Below are positions 33,447-43,907 of a stretch of 64,000 nt of DNA, piece after piece; the first letter of the stretch is position 1, and every line of letters begins with the position of its first letter. The notes below the pieces were generated by a model. That model was not told the origin of the DNA. It saw nothing but the letters and a program-made list of their open reading frames with translations, and made no database searches. The translations under genes and the position numbers were made by a program. The DNA lies in contig JANRIQ010000024.1 in NCBI GenBank assembly GCA_033764775.1, positions 52,913-116,912 of the forward strand, read 5' to 3'. The stretch comes from JAWXCE01 sp033764775. Lineage in GTDB: Bacteria; Pseudomonadota; Alphaproteobacteria; Rhizobiales; Rhodomicrobiaceae.

Positions 33447-33926
33447 ATGGCTCGCCTCGCGGATTTGGTGGACGATCTCGACGGCCTGACGCGTCTGATC
33501 CATTTCCACTGGCGCGCACGCCGGCAGGCGTTTGGCTGGCGGCTTGGACCACCGAACCATCGCTGGAAAACGACGCCTTATTTAAAGCCGCTTGGCGAGT
33601 TTACCCAGGCGGAACTAACGCGCGAGCGTCTCCTGGCCGAAGCGGATTTAAACGCGATCGCTCGCAGTCTCGGCAATATGCGCTTCGCGTCGCGGCGCGC
33701 AGCGGCGAGGCGGCTGTGCTCGGCGATGCGCCACAGGGGTTTTATGGCCTCCGTTTGCCATCATGCGCACCAGGACTGGCGGGCGGTTAATCTGGCGCTG
33801 GGGCTCGACGATGCGCGGCTTCGACTGCCGTTTCACGCGTTGCCGCCGCATTTGGCGGCAATCACCCTTGATAACGTGAGAGCCGATATCACCGCGTTGC
33901 GGCATTATCTCGACCGCGCGGACTAA
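33447..33926 (+). CDS. Hypothetical protein, alpha-helical
   Basis: This 159-residue Arg/Leu/His-rich protein is predicted to be helical, with no signal peptide or membrane segment. The segment FHWRARRQAFGWRLGPPNHRW may be nucleic-acid or phosphate binding, but no family is recognised. It starts nine bases after coaA with a weak ribosome binding site and could be the last gene of that operon. The stop codon shares CTAA with the convergent dapB stop. GC-rich codon use is like that of its neighbours. Confidence 0.6.
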   Translation: MARLADLVDDLDGLTRLIHFHWRARRQAFGWRLGPPNHRWKTTPYLKPLGEFTQAELTRERLLAEADLNAIARSLGNMRFASRRAAARRLCSAMRHRGFMASVCHHAHQDWRAVNLALGLDDARLRLPFHALPPHLAAITLDNVRADITALRHYLDRAD

Positions 33927-34717
33927 AGGCCGAGCACGTCGGCCATCGAGTATAGCCCTGGCTTCCTCCCCCGCCCCCAGAGCGCGGCCTTGACCGCGCC
34001 GCGCGCGAAGATGGCGCGGTCGCCCGCCTTGTGCGTGAACTCGATGCGCTCGTGCCGTCCGGCGAACATCACCGTGTGATCGCCCACAACGTCGCCGCCG
34101 CGCAGGGTCGCAAAGCCGATATCCCCGCGACGCCGTTCGCCTGTGTGGCCGTCGCGGGAGCGGACGGAGCGTTCGGCGAGCGCAACGCCGCGCCCGTCCG
34201 CCGCAGCCCGGCCGAGAAGCAGCGCGGTGCCGGACGGCGCGTCCACTTTATGCCGGTGGTGCATCTCGACGATCTCGATGTCGAAGTCCGCGTCCAGCGC
34301 GGCGGCCGCCTTGCGCACCATCGCGGCGATGAGGTTGACGCCGAGGCTCATGTTGCCCGACTTGACGATCACCGCGTGGCGGGCGGCGGCCTCGATCTTG
34401 GCCTCGTCTTCAGCCGAGAAACCTGTTGTGCCGATGACGTGGACGATGCGCGCCTGCGCCGCGAGCGCGGCGTGCTCGATGCTGGCGGCAGGCGTCGTGA
34501 AGTCGAGGATCGCTTCGGCGTTGAGGAACACGGGGAGGGGATCGTCCGTGACGGGGACGCCGAGAGGGCTGATGCCCGCGAGCGCGCCCACATCCGCGCC
34601 CAGATGCGGCGACCCCTGCGGCTCGGTCGCGCCGACGATTTCGCAGCCCGCCTCATGCGCCGCGCGCGTGAGCGCCAGCCCCATGCGCCCGGCGGCGCCC
34701 ATCACGGCGATTTTCAT
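33923..34717 (-). CDS. dapB: 4-hydroxy-tetrahydrodipicolinate reductase
   Basis: This 264-residue enzyme acts in lysine and meso-diaminopimelate synthesis. The nucleotide-binding glycines are in MGAAGRMG, the active-site region is HHRHKVDAPSGTA, and KSGNMSLGVNL is conserved. The reading frame is open further upstream, but this start is supported by the ATGA overlap with the ppa stop codon and by family length. Confidence 0.96.
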   Translation of the reverse strand: MKIAVMGAAGRMGLALTRAAHEAGCEIVGATEPQGSPHLGADVGALAGISPLGVPVTDDPLPVFLNAEAILDFTTPAASIEHAALAAQARIVHVIGTTGFSAEDEAKIEAAARHAVIVKSGNMSLGVNLIAAMVRKAAAALDADFDIEIVEMHHRHKVDAPSGTALLLGRAAADGRGVALAERSVRSRDGHTGERRRGDIGFATLRGGDVVGDHTVMFAGRHERIEFTHKAGDRAIFARGAVKAALWGRGRKPGLYSMADVLGL

Positions 34718-35247
34718 TTGGGCGCCTTTGCCGCCTCGATGCCGCGGAGGACCATCTCCCGAGCCTCCGCCGCGTCGCCCCAGCGCACGATCTTTACGAA
34801 TTTGCCGTCTTCGAGGTCTTTGTAATGTTCGAAGAAATGCACGATGCGCTTCAAGAGCATCTCGGGCAGGTCGCCGTAGTCGTGCATCTTGCGGTAGATC
34901 GGCGAGACCTTGTCGGAAGGCACGGCGATGATTTTCTCGTCGCCGCCCTTTTCGTCCTCCATGAACATAACGCCGATGGGGCGGCAATTGCATACGGCGC
35001 CGGGCACGATGGGGCGGTGGTTCGCAATGAGCACGTCCACCGGGTCGCCGTCGGCTGAGAGGGTGTGCGGCACGAAGCCGTAATTCCCGGGATAGCGCAT
35101 GGATGTGTACAGCATCCGGTCCACGAACAGCGCGCCGGAGGGCTTGTCGAGTTCGTATTTGATTGGTTCGCCGCCGATGGGCACCTCGACGATGACGTTG
35201 ATGTCGAAGGGCGGGTTAGAGCCGATGGGGATCTCGTCGATGCGCAT
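34714..35247 (-). CDS. ppa: Inorganic pyrophosphatase
   Basis: This 177-residue soluble class I enzyme hydrolyses pyrophosphate. The signature DGDPVDVL carries the metal-binding aspartates, and KYELDKPSGALFVDR and PGNYGFVPHT are conserved. The ATG at 35247 follows AGAGGATATCACA. It is coupled to dapB by a 4-bp overlap. Its first 32 bp lie inside the reading frame of the upstream membrane-protein gene on the same strand. Confidence 0.97.
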   Translation of the reverse strand: MRIDEIPIGSNPPFDINVIVEVPIGGEPIKYELDKPSGALFVDRMLYTSMRYPGNYGFVPHTLSADGDPVDVLIANHRPIVPGAVCNCRPIGVMFMEDEKGGDEKIIAVPSDKVSPIYRKMHDYGDLPEMLLKRIVHFFEHYKDLEDGKFVKIVRWGDAAEAREMVLRGIEAAKAPK

Positions 35248-35773
35248 TGTGATATCCTCTTGCCTCGTGGCTCTCCACGCCATAGCCCCGCGAGTAGTCC
35301 ACACTACCCTGTTGCTTCGTCGCATCAGATACCACGGACTTCGTTCGGAACAAGCAAATTGCGACGATGAGAAACGCGAAGCCATGAGTGAACATTAATA
35401 CCTGAGGGCGGTCGCTGAGGTCGGCGTCCACGAAGCTGCGCTTGAAGGTCGGGGCGTAGGCGGCGGCGCGCCCGTAATCTTTGCGGAACTGGTCGTGGGC
35501 GGCATGCAGCACGGTGTAGGTGCCGGCGAGCGCATTGAAGTTGATCCCGAGGAACATGAGATAGCCGGCGAGCGCCACCGCGCGGCCGGGCAGGGTCAGC
35601 GTGAGTTTGTGGATCAGGAGAAGCGCGAAAACGCCGAAATGCAGGCCGATGAAAAGCTGCCAGAGCACGTCCAGCTTAGAGCTGGCGCCGACGATGAGCG
35701 CGATCAAGGCGGATTGATCGATGCCTGCGGTCATCGGGGGCGCGCTCAGATCAATGACAAACCTATTGGCCAT
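35216..35773 (-). CDS. Four-helix membrane protein, hypothetical
   Basis: This 185-residue protein has about four hydrophobic segments (ALIALIVGASS, LFIGLHFGVFALLLIH, AVALAGYLMFLGINF and LMFTHGFAFLIVAICLF). The last 30 residues are hydrophilic and overlap the start of ppa by 32 bp, so the C-terminus could be the result of a lost stop codon. The start lies only six bases after the stop of the lipoprotein gene, suggesting coupling. No family is recognised. GC-rich codons suggest it is native, unlike the AT-rich gene upstream. Confidence 0.65.
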   Translation of the reverse strand: MANRFVIDLSAPPMTAGIDQSALIALIVGASSKLDVLWQLFIGLHFGVFALLLIHKLTLTLPGRAVALAGYLMFLGINFNALAGTYTVLHAAHDQFRKDYGRAAAYAPTFKRSFVDADLSDRPQVLMFTHGFAFLIVAICLFRTKSVVSDATKQQGSVDYSRGYGVESHEARGYHNAHRRDPHRL

Positions 35774-35779
35774 TTCATT

Positions 35780-36484
35780 TTATCTACCGCAGATTCTAAG
35801 TTTTACCTCGCCGTCAAAATACTTGCAACCTCCTCGACATGGAGATCCTTTCATATACGCTACCATAGCGTATTCAACAGAATTCAGATCAAATATAGTT
35901 CTGTCTTTCATGATCATATCTACGAACATCTGGTCACATTGGCAGTTAAAACCACCCATTTGCCTGTAGCAGAGATCATGTATCCTGCATGCGGCGTCCA
36001 TCGGGTCGATGACATCGGGATTTTTTGTCTTGTGAGGATGTCCCGGTCCACACCAGTTTCCGCACATCGCATATGGCTTAGCGCCAGCTTCTCCGTCCTG
36101 GACTGAGTCCAACACCATTTTTATCTGCGCTAGTTGCCCGACAGTAAAAGCAGTAACATGGGTGACCATGTCAAATGGTCCCTGAAGTATCACTTTGTAT
36201 TTGTGAGCCGGAGATGGTTGATATGTGCCGTCCAAACGCCCTTTCCAATCAGGCAAATCCTGATCGCGCAAACACTTTTGATAGCCGCCGGTTTTGGCGT
36301 CGACGGGAAGGTCGATCGACACCAGGGACGCGAAGCCCGAACCAACAACGGCGTTTTCCGGTTGTGCTTTTACCGGGGTTGGCGCGCCTTGATCGTTCAG
36401 CGCGAGATTTGGCGCACCCGGAAGATTTGGATCACCGCAGCTCGACAAAAAAACAATAGCAAAAATGAAAATAAAAAAACGCAT
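35780..36484 (-). CDS. Phospholipase A2-like lipoprotein
   Basis: This 234-residue protein starts with a lipoprotein signal: hydrophobic stretch, then LSSC with Cys16 as the lipidation site and Gly at +2, so outer-membrane sorting is plausible. The C-terminal part has the secreted PLA2 layout. A calcium-loop-like segment YAMCGNWCGPGH covers 138-149, the catalytic motif C166-R-I-H169-D170-L-C172-Y, and then C181-Q-C183-D184, matching the two PLA2 signature patterns. It would hydrolyse sn-2 acyl esters at the cell envelope, but activity is untested. The middle part (about 30-135) is unlike anything I know. The gene is AT-rich against its neighbours, which suggests acquisition. The ATG at 36484 follows GAGGGTGCGTG. 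Confidence 0.75.
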   Translation of the reverse strand: MRFFIFIFAIVFLSSCGDPNLPGAPNLALNDQGAPTPVKAQPENAVVGSGFASLVSIDLPVDAKTGGYQKCLRDQDLPDWKGRLDGTYQPSPAHKYKVILQGPFDMVTHVTAFTVGQLAQIKMVLDSVQDGEAGAKPYAMCGNWCGPGHPHKTKNPDVIDPMDAACRIHDLCYRQMGGFNCQCDQMFVDMIMKDRTIFDLNSVEYAMVAYMKGSPCRGGCKYFDGEVKLRICGR

Positions 36485-36591
36485 CACGCACCCTCAAAAC
36501 GCGGATAGTCGAGTAAACACAAAATCGCCACATGCAGCTAAGCTTGCAACTCGGCCGCCGTCAAATAAAAAGTTTTTTCTAAAGCTGCAAA

Positions 36592-37872
36592 TTAAGCAAA
36601 CAGCTCGCGGTAGCGCAGCGCCGCGCGGTCGAAAATCACGTCACTGCGCCGGATGGCGCGCGCCAGCCCCAGCCCCTCCAGCGTCTTGCACCGGCTCAGC
36701 GCCACATAGGTCTGCCCGTGCGCGAAGCCGCCGCGCCCCATGTCGAGATACACGCTGTCGAGCGTCAGCCCCTGCGCTTTGTGGATGGTCATCGCCCACG
36801 CCAGCCGGATGGGAAACTGGCGAAACTTGCCGACCGCCTCAGACTTCACCGCCGTTCCCGGCTCGGCGTCGCCCTCCGCCGCGCCGTAGCGCAGGTTCTC
36901 CCACGTCACCGGCTCCAGCTCGTGCACATCGCCGTTCACCGCGATGTGCACCTCGCGCGGCTTTGCTAGCGCCACCTCGGCGAGCGTGCCGTTCACCCAG
37001 CGGCCTTTCGGATCGTTGCGCAGCATCACGACCTTTGCGCCGGTCTTCAGGTGAAGCACCTTCTCGGTCGGATAGGCGCTTTCCTCGAATTGTCCGGAGA
37101 CGGCGGCCTCATAGGCCACAACCGGGCCTTTCAGCTTGCCGAGCGCGTCGCGGTTCAGGTCGATCGCCGCCTGGTTGGTGGGGGTGAGGATCACGGCGCC
37201 GGCCGGGTTCGGCATGTCCTCCAGCCGGGTCACGCGGGCGTTCAGCGCGTCGAACTCGGCCCCGCCCGCGCGCCCCTCGCGAATGGCGTTAAGGATGGCG
37301 ACGAACCCGGCGTCCTTCTGGCGGAACACCTCGTCCAGCTCCAGCACCTCGCAGCCCGCGTCGCGGAAACCCGGCGCGTTAAAGAAATAAACGCCGCCGT
37401 AGGTCTCCTCGAAATAGCCGTACATGTCGCGCTGCACCACGGGCGAGAGCTGGCACACGTCGCCGAACATCATCAGCTGAACGCCGCCAAAGGGAGCGCG
37501 CGGCCGGTCGCGATTGAGGCGCAAGCTGCGGTCGATGGCGTCCATCAGGTCGGCGCGCACCATCGACACCTCGTCGATGATAAGCGTGTCGATGGCGCGG
37601 ATGACCTTGGCGTTCATCGAGCGCTTGATGTCGGCGGGGGTGAGCAGCTTCGGCGCGAACTTGAAAAACGAATGGATGGTTTGTCCGCCCGCGTTCACCG
37701 CCGCCAGACCCGTCGGCGCGACGACGACGGCCGAGCGCCCGCCGCGCTCCTTCAGCCGCCGCAGCAGCGTGGATTTGCCGGTGCCCGCACGGCCGGTGAC
37801 GAACAAGGCGCCGGAGCCGGCGTCGAAGAAACGCTCCGCCGCCTCGAATTGTGGGGTGATGTTGGTGCTCAT
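36592..37872 (-). CDS. PIF1-like SF1B helicase/ATPase
   Basis: This 426-residue ATPase has Walker A GRAGTGKST, Walker B LIIDEVSM, motif III-like GDVCQLSPVV and a C-terminal motif VI-like region WAMTIHKAQGLTLDSV with GQTYVALSRCKTLEGL. This order matches PIF1/RecD-type superfamily 1 helicases, which unwind DNA 5' to 3'. No extra nuclease or relaxase domain is present, and it is a stand-alone gene. It could act in recombination or replication-fork processing; no partner is nearby. It is divergent from the PhoD gene. Confidence 0.9.
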   Translation of the reverse strand: MSTNITPQFEAAERFFDAGSGALFVTGRAGTGKSTLLRRLKERGGRSAVVVAPTGLAAVNAGGQTIHSFFKFAPKLLTPADIKRSMNAKVIRAIDTLIIDEVSMVRADLMDAIDRSLRLNRDRPRAPFGGVQLMMFGDVCQLSPVVQRDMYGYFEETYGGVYFFNAPGFRDAGCEVLELDEVFRQKDAGFVAILNAIREGRAGGAEFDALNARVTRLEDMPNPAGAVILTPTNQAAIDLNRDALGKLKGPVVAYEAAVSGQFEESAYPTEKVLHLKTGAKVVMLRNDPKGRWVNGTLAEVALAKPREVHIAVNGDVHELEPVTWENLRYGAAEGDAEPGTAVKSEAVGKFRQFPIRLAWAMTIHKAQGLTLDSVYLDMGRGGFAHGQTYVALSRCKTLEGLGLARAIRRSDVIFDRAALRYRELFA

Positions 37873-37991
37873 GCGCTTTCATCGCGCGGGCGCGGGCGCC
37901 TGTCCACCCCGCCAACCCAATTATCCAGCGTTTCACCCTGGTGTCATTGTTCTTGGGTTAGCCTGCTGCAACAGAAACGACAGGCCCGCCG

Positions 37992-39605
37992 ATGACCGAA
38001 ATGCTCTCCCGCCGCCAAATGCTTGCCCGCGCCGCCGCGCTCGCCGCCGCCTCGGTGCTGGCGCCGCCGCTCTCGCGCCCGGTGGCGGCCCGCCCGCGCT
38101 TCAAGGCGAACCCGTTCGCGATGGGCGTCGCCTCCGGCGACCCGCTGCCCGACGGCGTCGTGCTTTGGACGCGGCTCGTCGCCGATCTCGACGATGTGGA
38201 GACCTGGGGGCTGTCCGAACCGGCCTACAAGCTCTGGTGGGCGGTGTACGACGCGGAAATGCCGGGGCGCGCGGTCGCACAAGGAGACGCCATCGCCGCG
38301 CGCGAGAAGGGCTACGCCGTGCACGTGGAGGCGGGCGGCCTGCAGCCGGGGCGGCGCTACGCTTACCGCTTCTGGTGCGGCGACGAGGAAAGCCCGCTGG
38401 GCCTGACGAAAACCGCGCCCGCCGCTGGCGCCGACGCCCGCTTGCGCTTCGGATTCGCGTCATGCTCGGAATACGAGAATGAGTTCTTCCACGCCTACCG
38501 CGCCATGGCCGAGGCGAACCTCGATTTCGCCGTGCATCTGGGCGACTACATCTATGAAGGTTGCTACGAGCATTTCCGCATCCGGGGCGGTCGCCCGACC
38601 GCGCGCCGCTTGCGCTACGACCGCTACACCGACGCGCTGGAGCCGATCAAAATCGCCACGCTTGGCCAGTTTCGCCGCCGCTACGCCGAATATCGCATGG
38701 ACGCCGACCTCGCCGAGGCGCATCGCGTCACGCCCTGGATCGTGACCTGGGACGATCACGAGGTGGACAACGATTACGCCGCGCTGACGCCGCTGAAAGG
38801 CGACGCCGCCGCCTTCGCCGTCACGCGCAAGAACGGCTATCAGGCCTATTTCGAGAACATGCCGATCCGCCTCTCCACGCTGCCCGTCACGGGCGACGCG
38901 CGCCAGCTCTACCGACGCTTCGACTTCGGCAAGACGCTGCGGCTGCATGTGCTCGACGAGCGGCAGTATCGCGCGGAGCAGGCGTGCAAGCCGGGCGGAA
39001 CGCTGATCGACCCGGCGCAGTGCTCCGACCTCGCCGCCGAGCGTCACATGCTTGGCCAGGCGCAGATGGACTGGCTGGCGGACGGCCTGAAGCAGTCGCT
39101 CGCGTTGTGGAACGTGCTGGCGCAGGGCGTGATGTTCACCCCTGCCGATGGGCGCCGTGAGGACGCCGAACCGCGCAAGGTCTGGCACGACGCCTGGTCG
39201 GGATATCCGTGGGCGCAAGGCAAGGTGATGGATTTGCTGGAGGCGAACGCGGGCAAGAACCCGGTGTTCATCACCGGCGACATCCACTCGCACTGGGTGA
39301 CGCGGGTGCGCAGGCCGCTGCCGGGCGGCGGCTTCGGGCCGGTGCTCGCGCCGGAGTTCGTCTGCACGGCGATATCGTCTGGCCTCAACGACCGCCCGGA
39401 CGCGGAGCGCCGCAACGCCGAGGTCGTCACGTTCCACAACGGCAAGCGCCACGGCTATTGCCTCGCCGAGGCGAGCGCGGCGGAGTTCAGAACGACGATG
39501 GTGATGATGGTGGGGAACCCTGCGGACCCGGCCGCCAAACCTGTCGCCGACCACAGCTGGACGTACCGCGTCGAGCCGGGCAAACCCGCCCCCGTGCGGG
39601 TTTAA
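37992..39605 (+). CDS. phoD: PhoD-like alkaline phosphatase/phosphodiesterase
   Basis: This 537-residue protein has a Tat signal (SRRQMLARAAALAAASVLA), an N-terminal PhoD domain (NPFAMGVASGDPLPDGVVLWTRL) and the metallophosphatase core with HLGDYIYE, WDDHEVDNDY and TGDIHSHWV, which supply metal ligands. PhoD enzymes hydrolyse phosphate mono- and diesters in the periplasm, using Ca2+ and Fe3+. Length is typical. It shares TTAA with the stop codon of the convergent EEP gene. No clear Pho box was found upstream. Confidence 0.93.
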   Translation: MTEMLSRRQMLARAAALAAASVLAPPLSRPVAARPRFKANPFAMGVASGDPLPDGVVLWTRLVADLDDVETWGLSEPAYKLWWAVYDAEMPGRAVAQGDAIAAREKGYAVHVEAGGLQPGRRYAYRFWCGDEESPLGLTKTAPAAGADARLRFGFASCSEYENEFFHAYRAMAEANLDFAVHLGDYIYEGCYEHFRIRGGRPTARRLRYDRYTDALEPIKIATLGQFRRRYAEYRMDADLAEAHRVTPWIVTWDDHEVDNDYAALTPLKGDAAAFAVTRKNGYQAYFENMPIRLSTLPVTGDARQLYRRFDFGKTLRLHVLDERQYRAEQACKPGGTLIDPAQCSDLAAERHMLGQAQMDWLADGLKQSLALWNVLAQGVMFTPADGRREDAEPRKVWHDAWSGYPWAQGKVMDLLEANAGKNPVFITGDIHSHWVTRVRRPLPGGGFGPVLAPEFVCTAISSGLNDRPDAERRNAEVVTFHNGKRHGYCLAEASAAEFRTTMVMMVGNPADPAAKPVADHSWTYRVEPGKPAPVRV

Positions 39606-40573
39606 TCCCTGTTGCTCAAATCAATGTCGAGCCAGACAGGGCAGTGATCGCTGATCTTCTCGGACAAGACGTTGAGCTTTGGTGTCGGGTTTCTTAATCG
39701 CGCGCCGCGCTTTAGTCCCGGCGTGACGAAAACGAAGTCAATGCTGGGCTGCTCGTCGTCGCGGAACGCCGTGCAAAGGCTTTTCTCCGCGGTTGGGGCG
39801 AACGAAAGACCGCCGGTAATGTTCGCGTCGAGTTTTTCCCGCGCTATGTTGTTGGCGCGACCGAGCTGGTGATTAAAGTCGCCGAGCAAAACGATGTCCG
39901 AGCCCTCCGCCAGCCTGCTCCGCAGCCACTCGTTCAACACCGGGATTTGAGCCGCCAGTATCTTGCACGCCTGTGCAAGCCGCGCATTAGCCGAACGCCT
40001 CAGGTCGAACGGGTTCTCCTCGGAACTGCACCCGGATTTGAGATGCACGTTGGCGACCCAGAGTTCACGCTTGCCCACCGAGATTTTCACCGCAAGGCCC
40101 TCGCGTGTGTAGCGCACGACGCCGTCATCGCCGGCGTCAGGCAGGCGCAGGCCATCGATGCGCGCCTCCTCCAGAACCTTCACCGTGGATTTGCGGTAGA
40201 CGATGGCCGGATAGATGTCGCGCTTGCGCGGATCGGCGAGCATGTCCGGATCCTTGACAAGGTCCTCCGCGAAATTCTTGGCGAAGACCATGCCCCAGTC
40301 AGCTTCAGGGAAAAGCGCGCGAACGCTCTCGGGCGCCCCCATCTCCTGCAGCGCGAACACGTCGCCGCCCAACTGGCCAATGACAGCCCGGATGGCGTCA
40401 TAGTCGGACGGGATGCGGATCAGTCCCGGTTCGCCGCCCCGCTCCGGGCGCAGATACTCGCCGGGCTTGTGCCAGAAATTGGCGATGTTCCAGGTGACGA
40501 AGCGTGTGTCGGCCATGGCGCTGGTGTGCGCGAAAGCGAGGACTGCGGCAATGAGACAAACGACGCGCGTCAT
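39602..40573 (-). CDS. Exported endonuclease/exonuclease/phosphatase-fold enzyme
   Basis: This 323-residue protein has a Sec signal peptide (TRVVCLIAAVLAFAHTSAMA). The EEP core has a catalytic Glu in ALQEMG, then NVHLKSGC, GDFNHQL and, at the end, SDHCPVWLDI. These motifs are those of DNase I/sphingomyelinase-type metal-dependent phosphoesterases. The substrate (nucleic acid or phospholipid) is unknown. It lies eight bases downstream of typA on the same strand and may be co-transcribed with it. Confidence 0.88.
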   Translation of the reverse strand: MTRVVCLIAAVLAFAHTSAMADTRFVTWNIANFWHKPGEYLRPERGGEPGLIRIPSDYDAIRAVIGQLGGDVFALQEMGAPESVRALFPEADWGMVFAKNFAEDLVKDPDMLADPRKRDIYPAIVYRKSTVKVLEEARIDGLRLPDAGDDGVVRYTREGLAVKISVGKRELWVANVHLKSGCSSEENPFDLRRSANARLAQACKILAAQIPVLNEWLRSRLAEGSDIVLLGDFNHQLGRANNIAREKLDANITGGLSFAPTAEKSLCTAFRDDEQPSIDFVFVTPGLKRGARLRNPTPKLNVLSEKISDHCPVWLDIDLSNRD

Positions 40574-40581
40574 CGGAGATC

Positions 40582-42405
<1,824 letters not shown>

Positions 42406-42556
42406 AGGCTACCTTGCGCAAGTGTTTCTCGCGCTGTCGGCGCGGCGTTGGTTCGAAACAATGTCATGAATGTTTAACAGCGCGGTAACAATCGCGACAC
42501 GAGACTACATAGATTATGCGGGGCGGCTTGGGAAGCCCTATGCTGCGGCGCAGCAA

Positions 42557-43228
42557 TCATCTTTGCGGGTCGCGGGCCTTCATCTCCTCGATCTGCCGCG
42601 CCATCATGGTTTGCCCGTGCGCTGAGGCGCCAGGCTGCTTTTTGCGGCGCATCCGGTCGGCCAGAACCGGCCACGACGGCGAGTCGATGTCGAACTCGTC
42701 AAGGAAATGCTCTCGGATGACGTTAAACGCCTCCCAGATTTCCGACCGCGCCGCCTCAAGTTGGGCCGGCGTCGGCTGCGTTTTGCGCGGATCGAGCGCC
42801 TCGAGCACACGGCTCATATGCTGGAGCGGCGCATAAGGATAAAAGCCGATCAGATCGTCCGTCTCGCCCACGTTGGAGTAGACGATGCGCATATTGTCAA
42901 TCGTCTCCGAGATCTGCCGCGCGGCGGCCAAGTAGTCCTCCAGCTTGGGCAGCGGTAGGTGACAATAATAGATGAGCGCCGCCTTCGCCTGCACGATCTC
43001 GCGCCACTGGCCGCGCAGGTTGTCGAGGAAGGTGTTTCGCCGCTGGTATATGTGCGCCAGATAGGCTGCGATGACCGTGACCAGCAGCAACGAGGTGTCG
43101 CGGATGAACTCGTACAACTCCAGCAGCTTCGGGACGCCGGAGAGCTTTGCGGCAAGCGCCACGCCAATGAGCGTGAGCAGCCCCGCGACGACAATGGCGA
43201 GCACGCCGCTTTGCCTTTTCCGCGTCAT
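42557..43228 (-). CDS. Two-helix membrane protein with helical cytosolic domain
   Basis: This 223-residue protein has two N-terminal transmembrane helices (LAIVVAGLLTLIGVALAA and SLLLVTVIAAYLAHIY), then an alpha-helical soluble part with FLDNLRGQWREIVQAK and PLPKLEDYLAAARQI. The DUF4760-like layout is possible but not certain. It has no recognised catalytic motif. It is a single gene with intergenic gaps of about 130-150 bp on either side. Confidence 0.65.
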   Translation of the reverse strand: MTRKRQSGVLAIVVAGLLTLIGVALAAKLSGVPKLLELYEFIRDTSLLLVTVIAAYLAHIYQRRNTFLDNLRGQWREIVQAKAALIYYCHLPLPKLEDYLAAARQISETIDNMRIVYSNVGETDDLIGFYPYAPLQHMSRVLEALDPRKTQPTPAQLEAARSEIWEAFNVIREHFLDEFDIDSPSWPVLADRMRRKKQPGASAHGQTMMARQIEEMKARDPQR

Positions 43229-43363
43229 CGACCCTCCTCAGCGTTTGAGCGAGGACTGATATATCGTCAATGTCTGCAGAAGCCTATCCATGTCTTGCAC
43301 ATGCCCGGCGTAATGGTCCTTGTGCGTGGAAAACGTCGCCGGCATGCTCGCATGGAACGCGTG

Positions 43364-43867
43364 TTATTGTAGCTGTGGCCAGAAAAAGCCAATCTTGTCG
43401 AGGCGCGCCGCGCCGAAACGCTCGCACGCGGAGAACACCGGTCGGCCGCCGCGCCGCGTATAGAATTCGCACGCGACGCCGTTGTCGCGCAACGCCCAGA
43501 CGACAAGCTTGCGATAGCCTTGCTGCTGCAACTCGCGGCGAGCGGCCGCGAACAGGCGCTCGCCAAGGCCGCCGCCCTGAAACGCCGGCGCGAGGTAGAG
43601 CTCATAGATTTCGCCGCACACGCGGTCGATGCGGGACGGCCCCATGGCGCAGTAGCCTTGCGCTGCGCCGTCGAAGCGCAGGGCGAGCACGCCGTCCCAA
43701 TGGGCCTCCCAGTAGGCGGGACCGCGCCGCGCGATGATCCGCTGCAGCGACAGGTGCGGGATGACGCCCTGGTAAGCGACGCGCCACGCCTCCTCGTGCA
43801 CGCGGGCGAGGTCGGCGGCGTCGTCGCGCCGGGCGGGGCTTATGCGGATCGCCGCTTGGTCGGCCAT
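43364..43867 (-). CDS. GNAT family N-acetyltransferase
   Basis: This 167-residue protein has the GNAT layout: N-terminal RISPARRDDAADLARVHEEAW, a beta-strand EIYELYLAPAFQGGGLGERLF that carries the acetyl-CoA-binding Q/R-x-x-G-x-G/A-like loop (FQGGGLG), and a C-terminal LVVWALRDNGVACEFYTRRGG. The substrate is unknown. It is probably monocistronic. Confidence 0.92.
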   Translation of the reverse strand: MADQAAIRISPARRDDAADLARVHEEAWRVAYQGVIPHLSLQRIIARRGPAYWEAHWDGVLALRFDGAAQGYCAMGPSRIDRVCGEIYELYLAPAFQGGGLGERLFAAARRELQQQGYRKLVVWALRDNGVACEFYTRRGGRPVFSACERFGAARLDKIGFFWPQLQ

Positions 43868-43907
43868 TGCGAAAGCATGACCCTTGGCCGCGCACCTGTC
43901 CAGCGCT

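Noticed and set aside
38460..39554. 364-residue frame antisense to phoD
   Set aside because: It is a compositional shadow of phoD and has no leader or domain.
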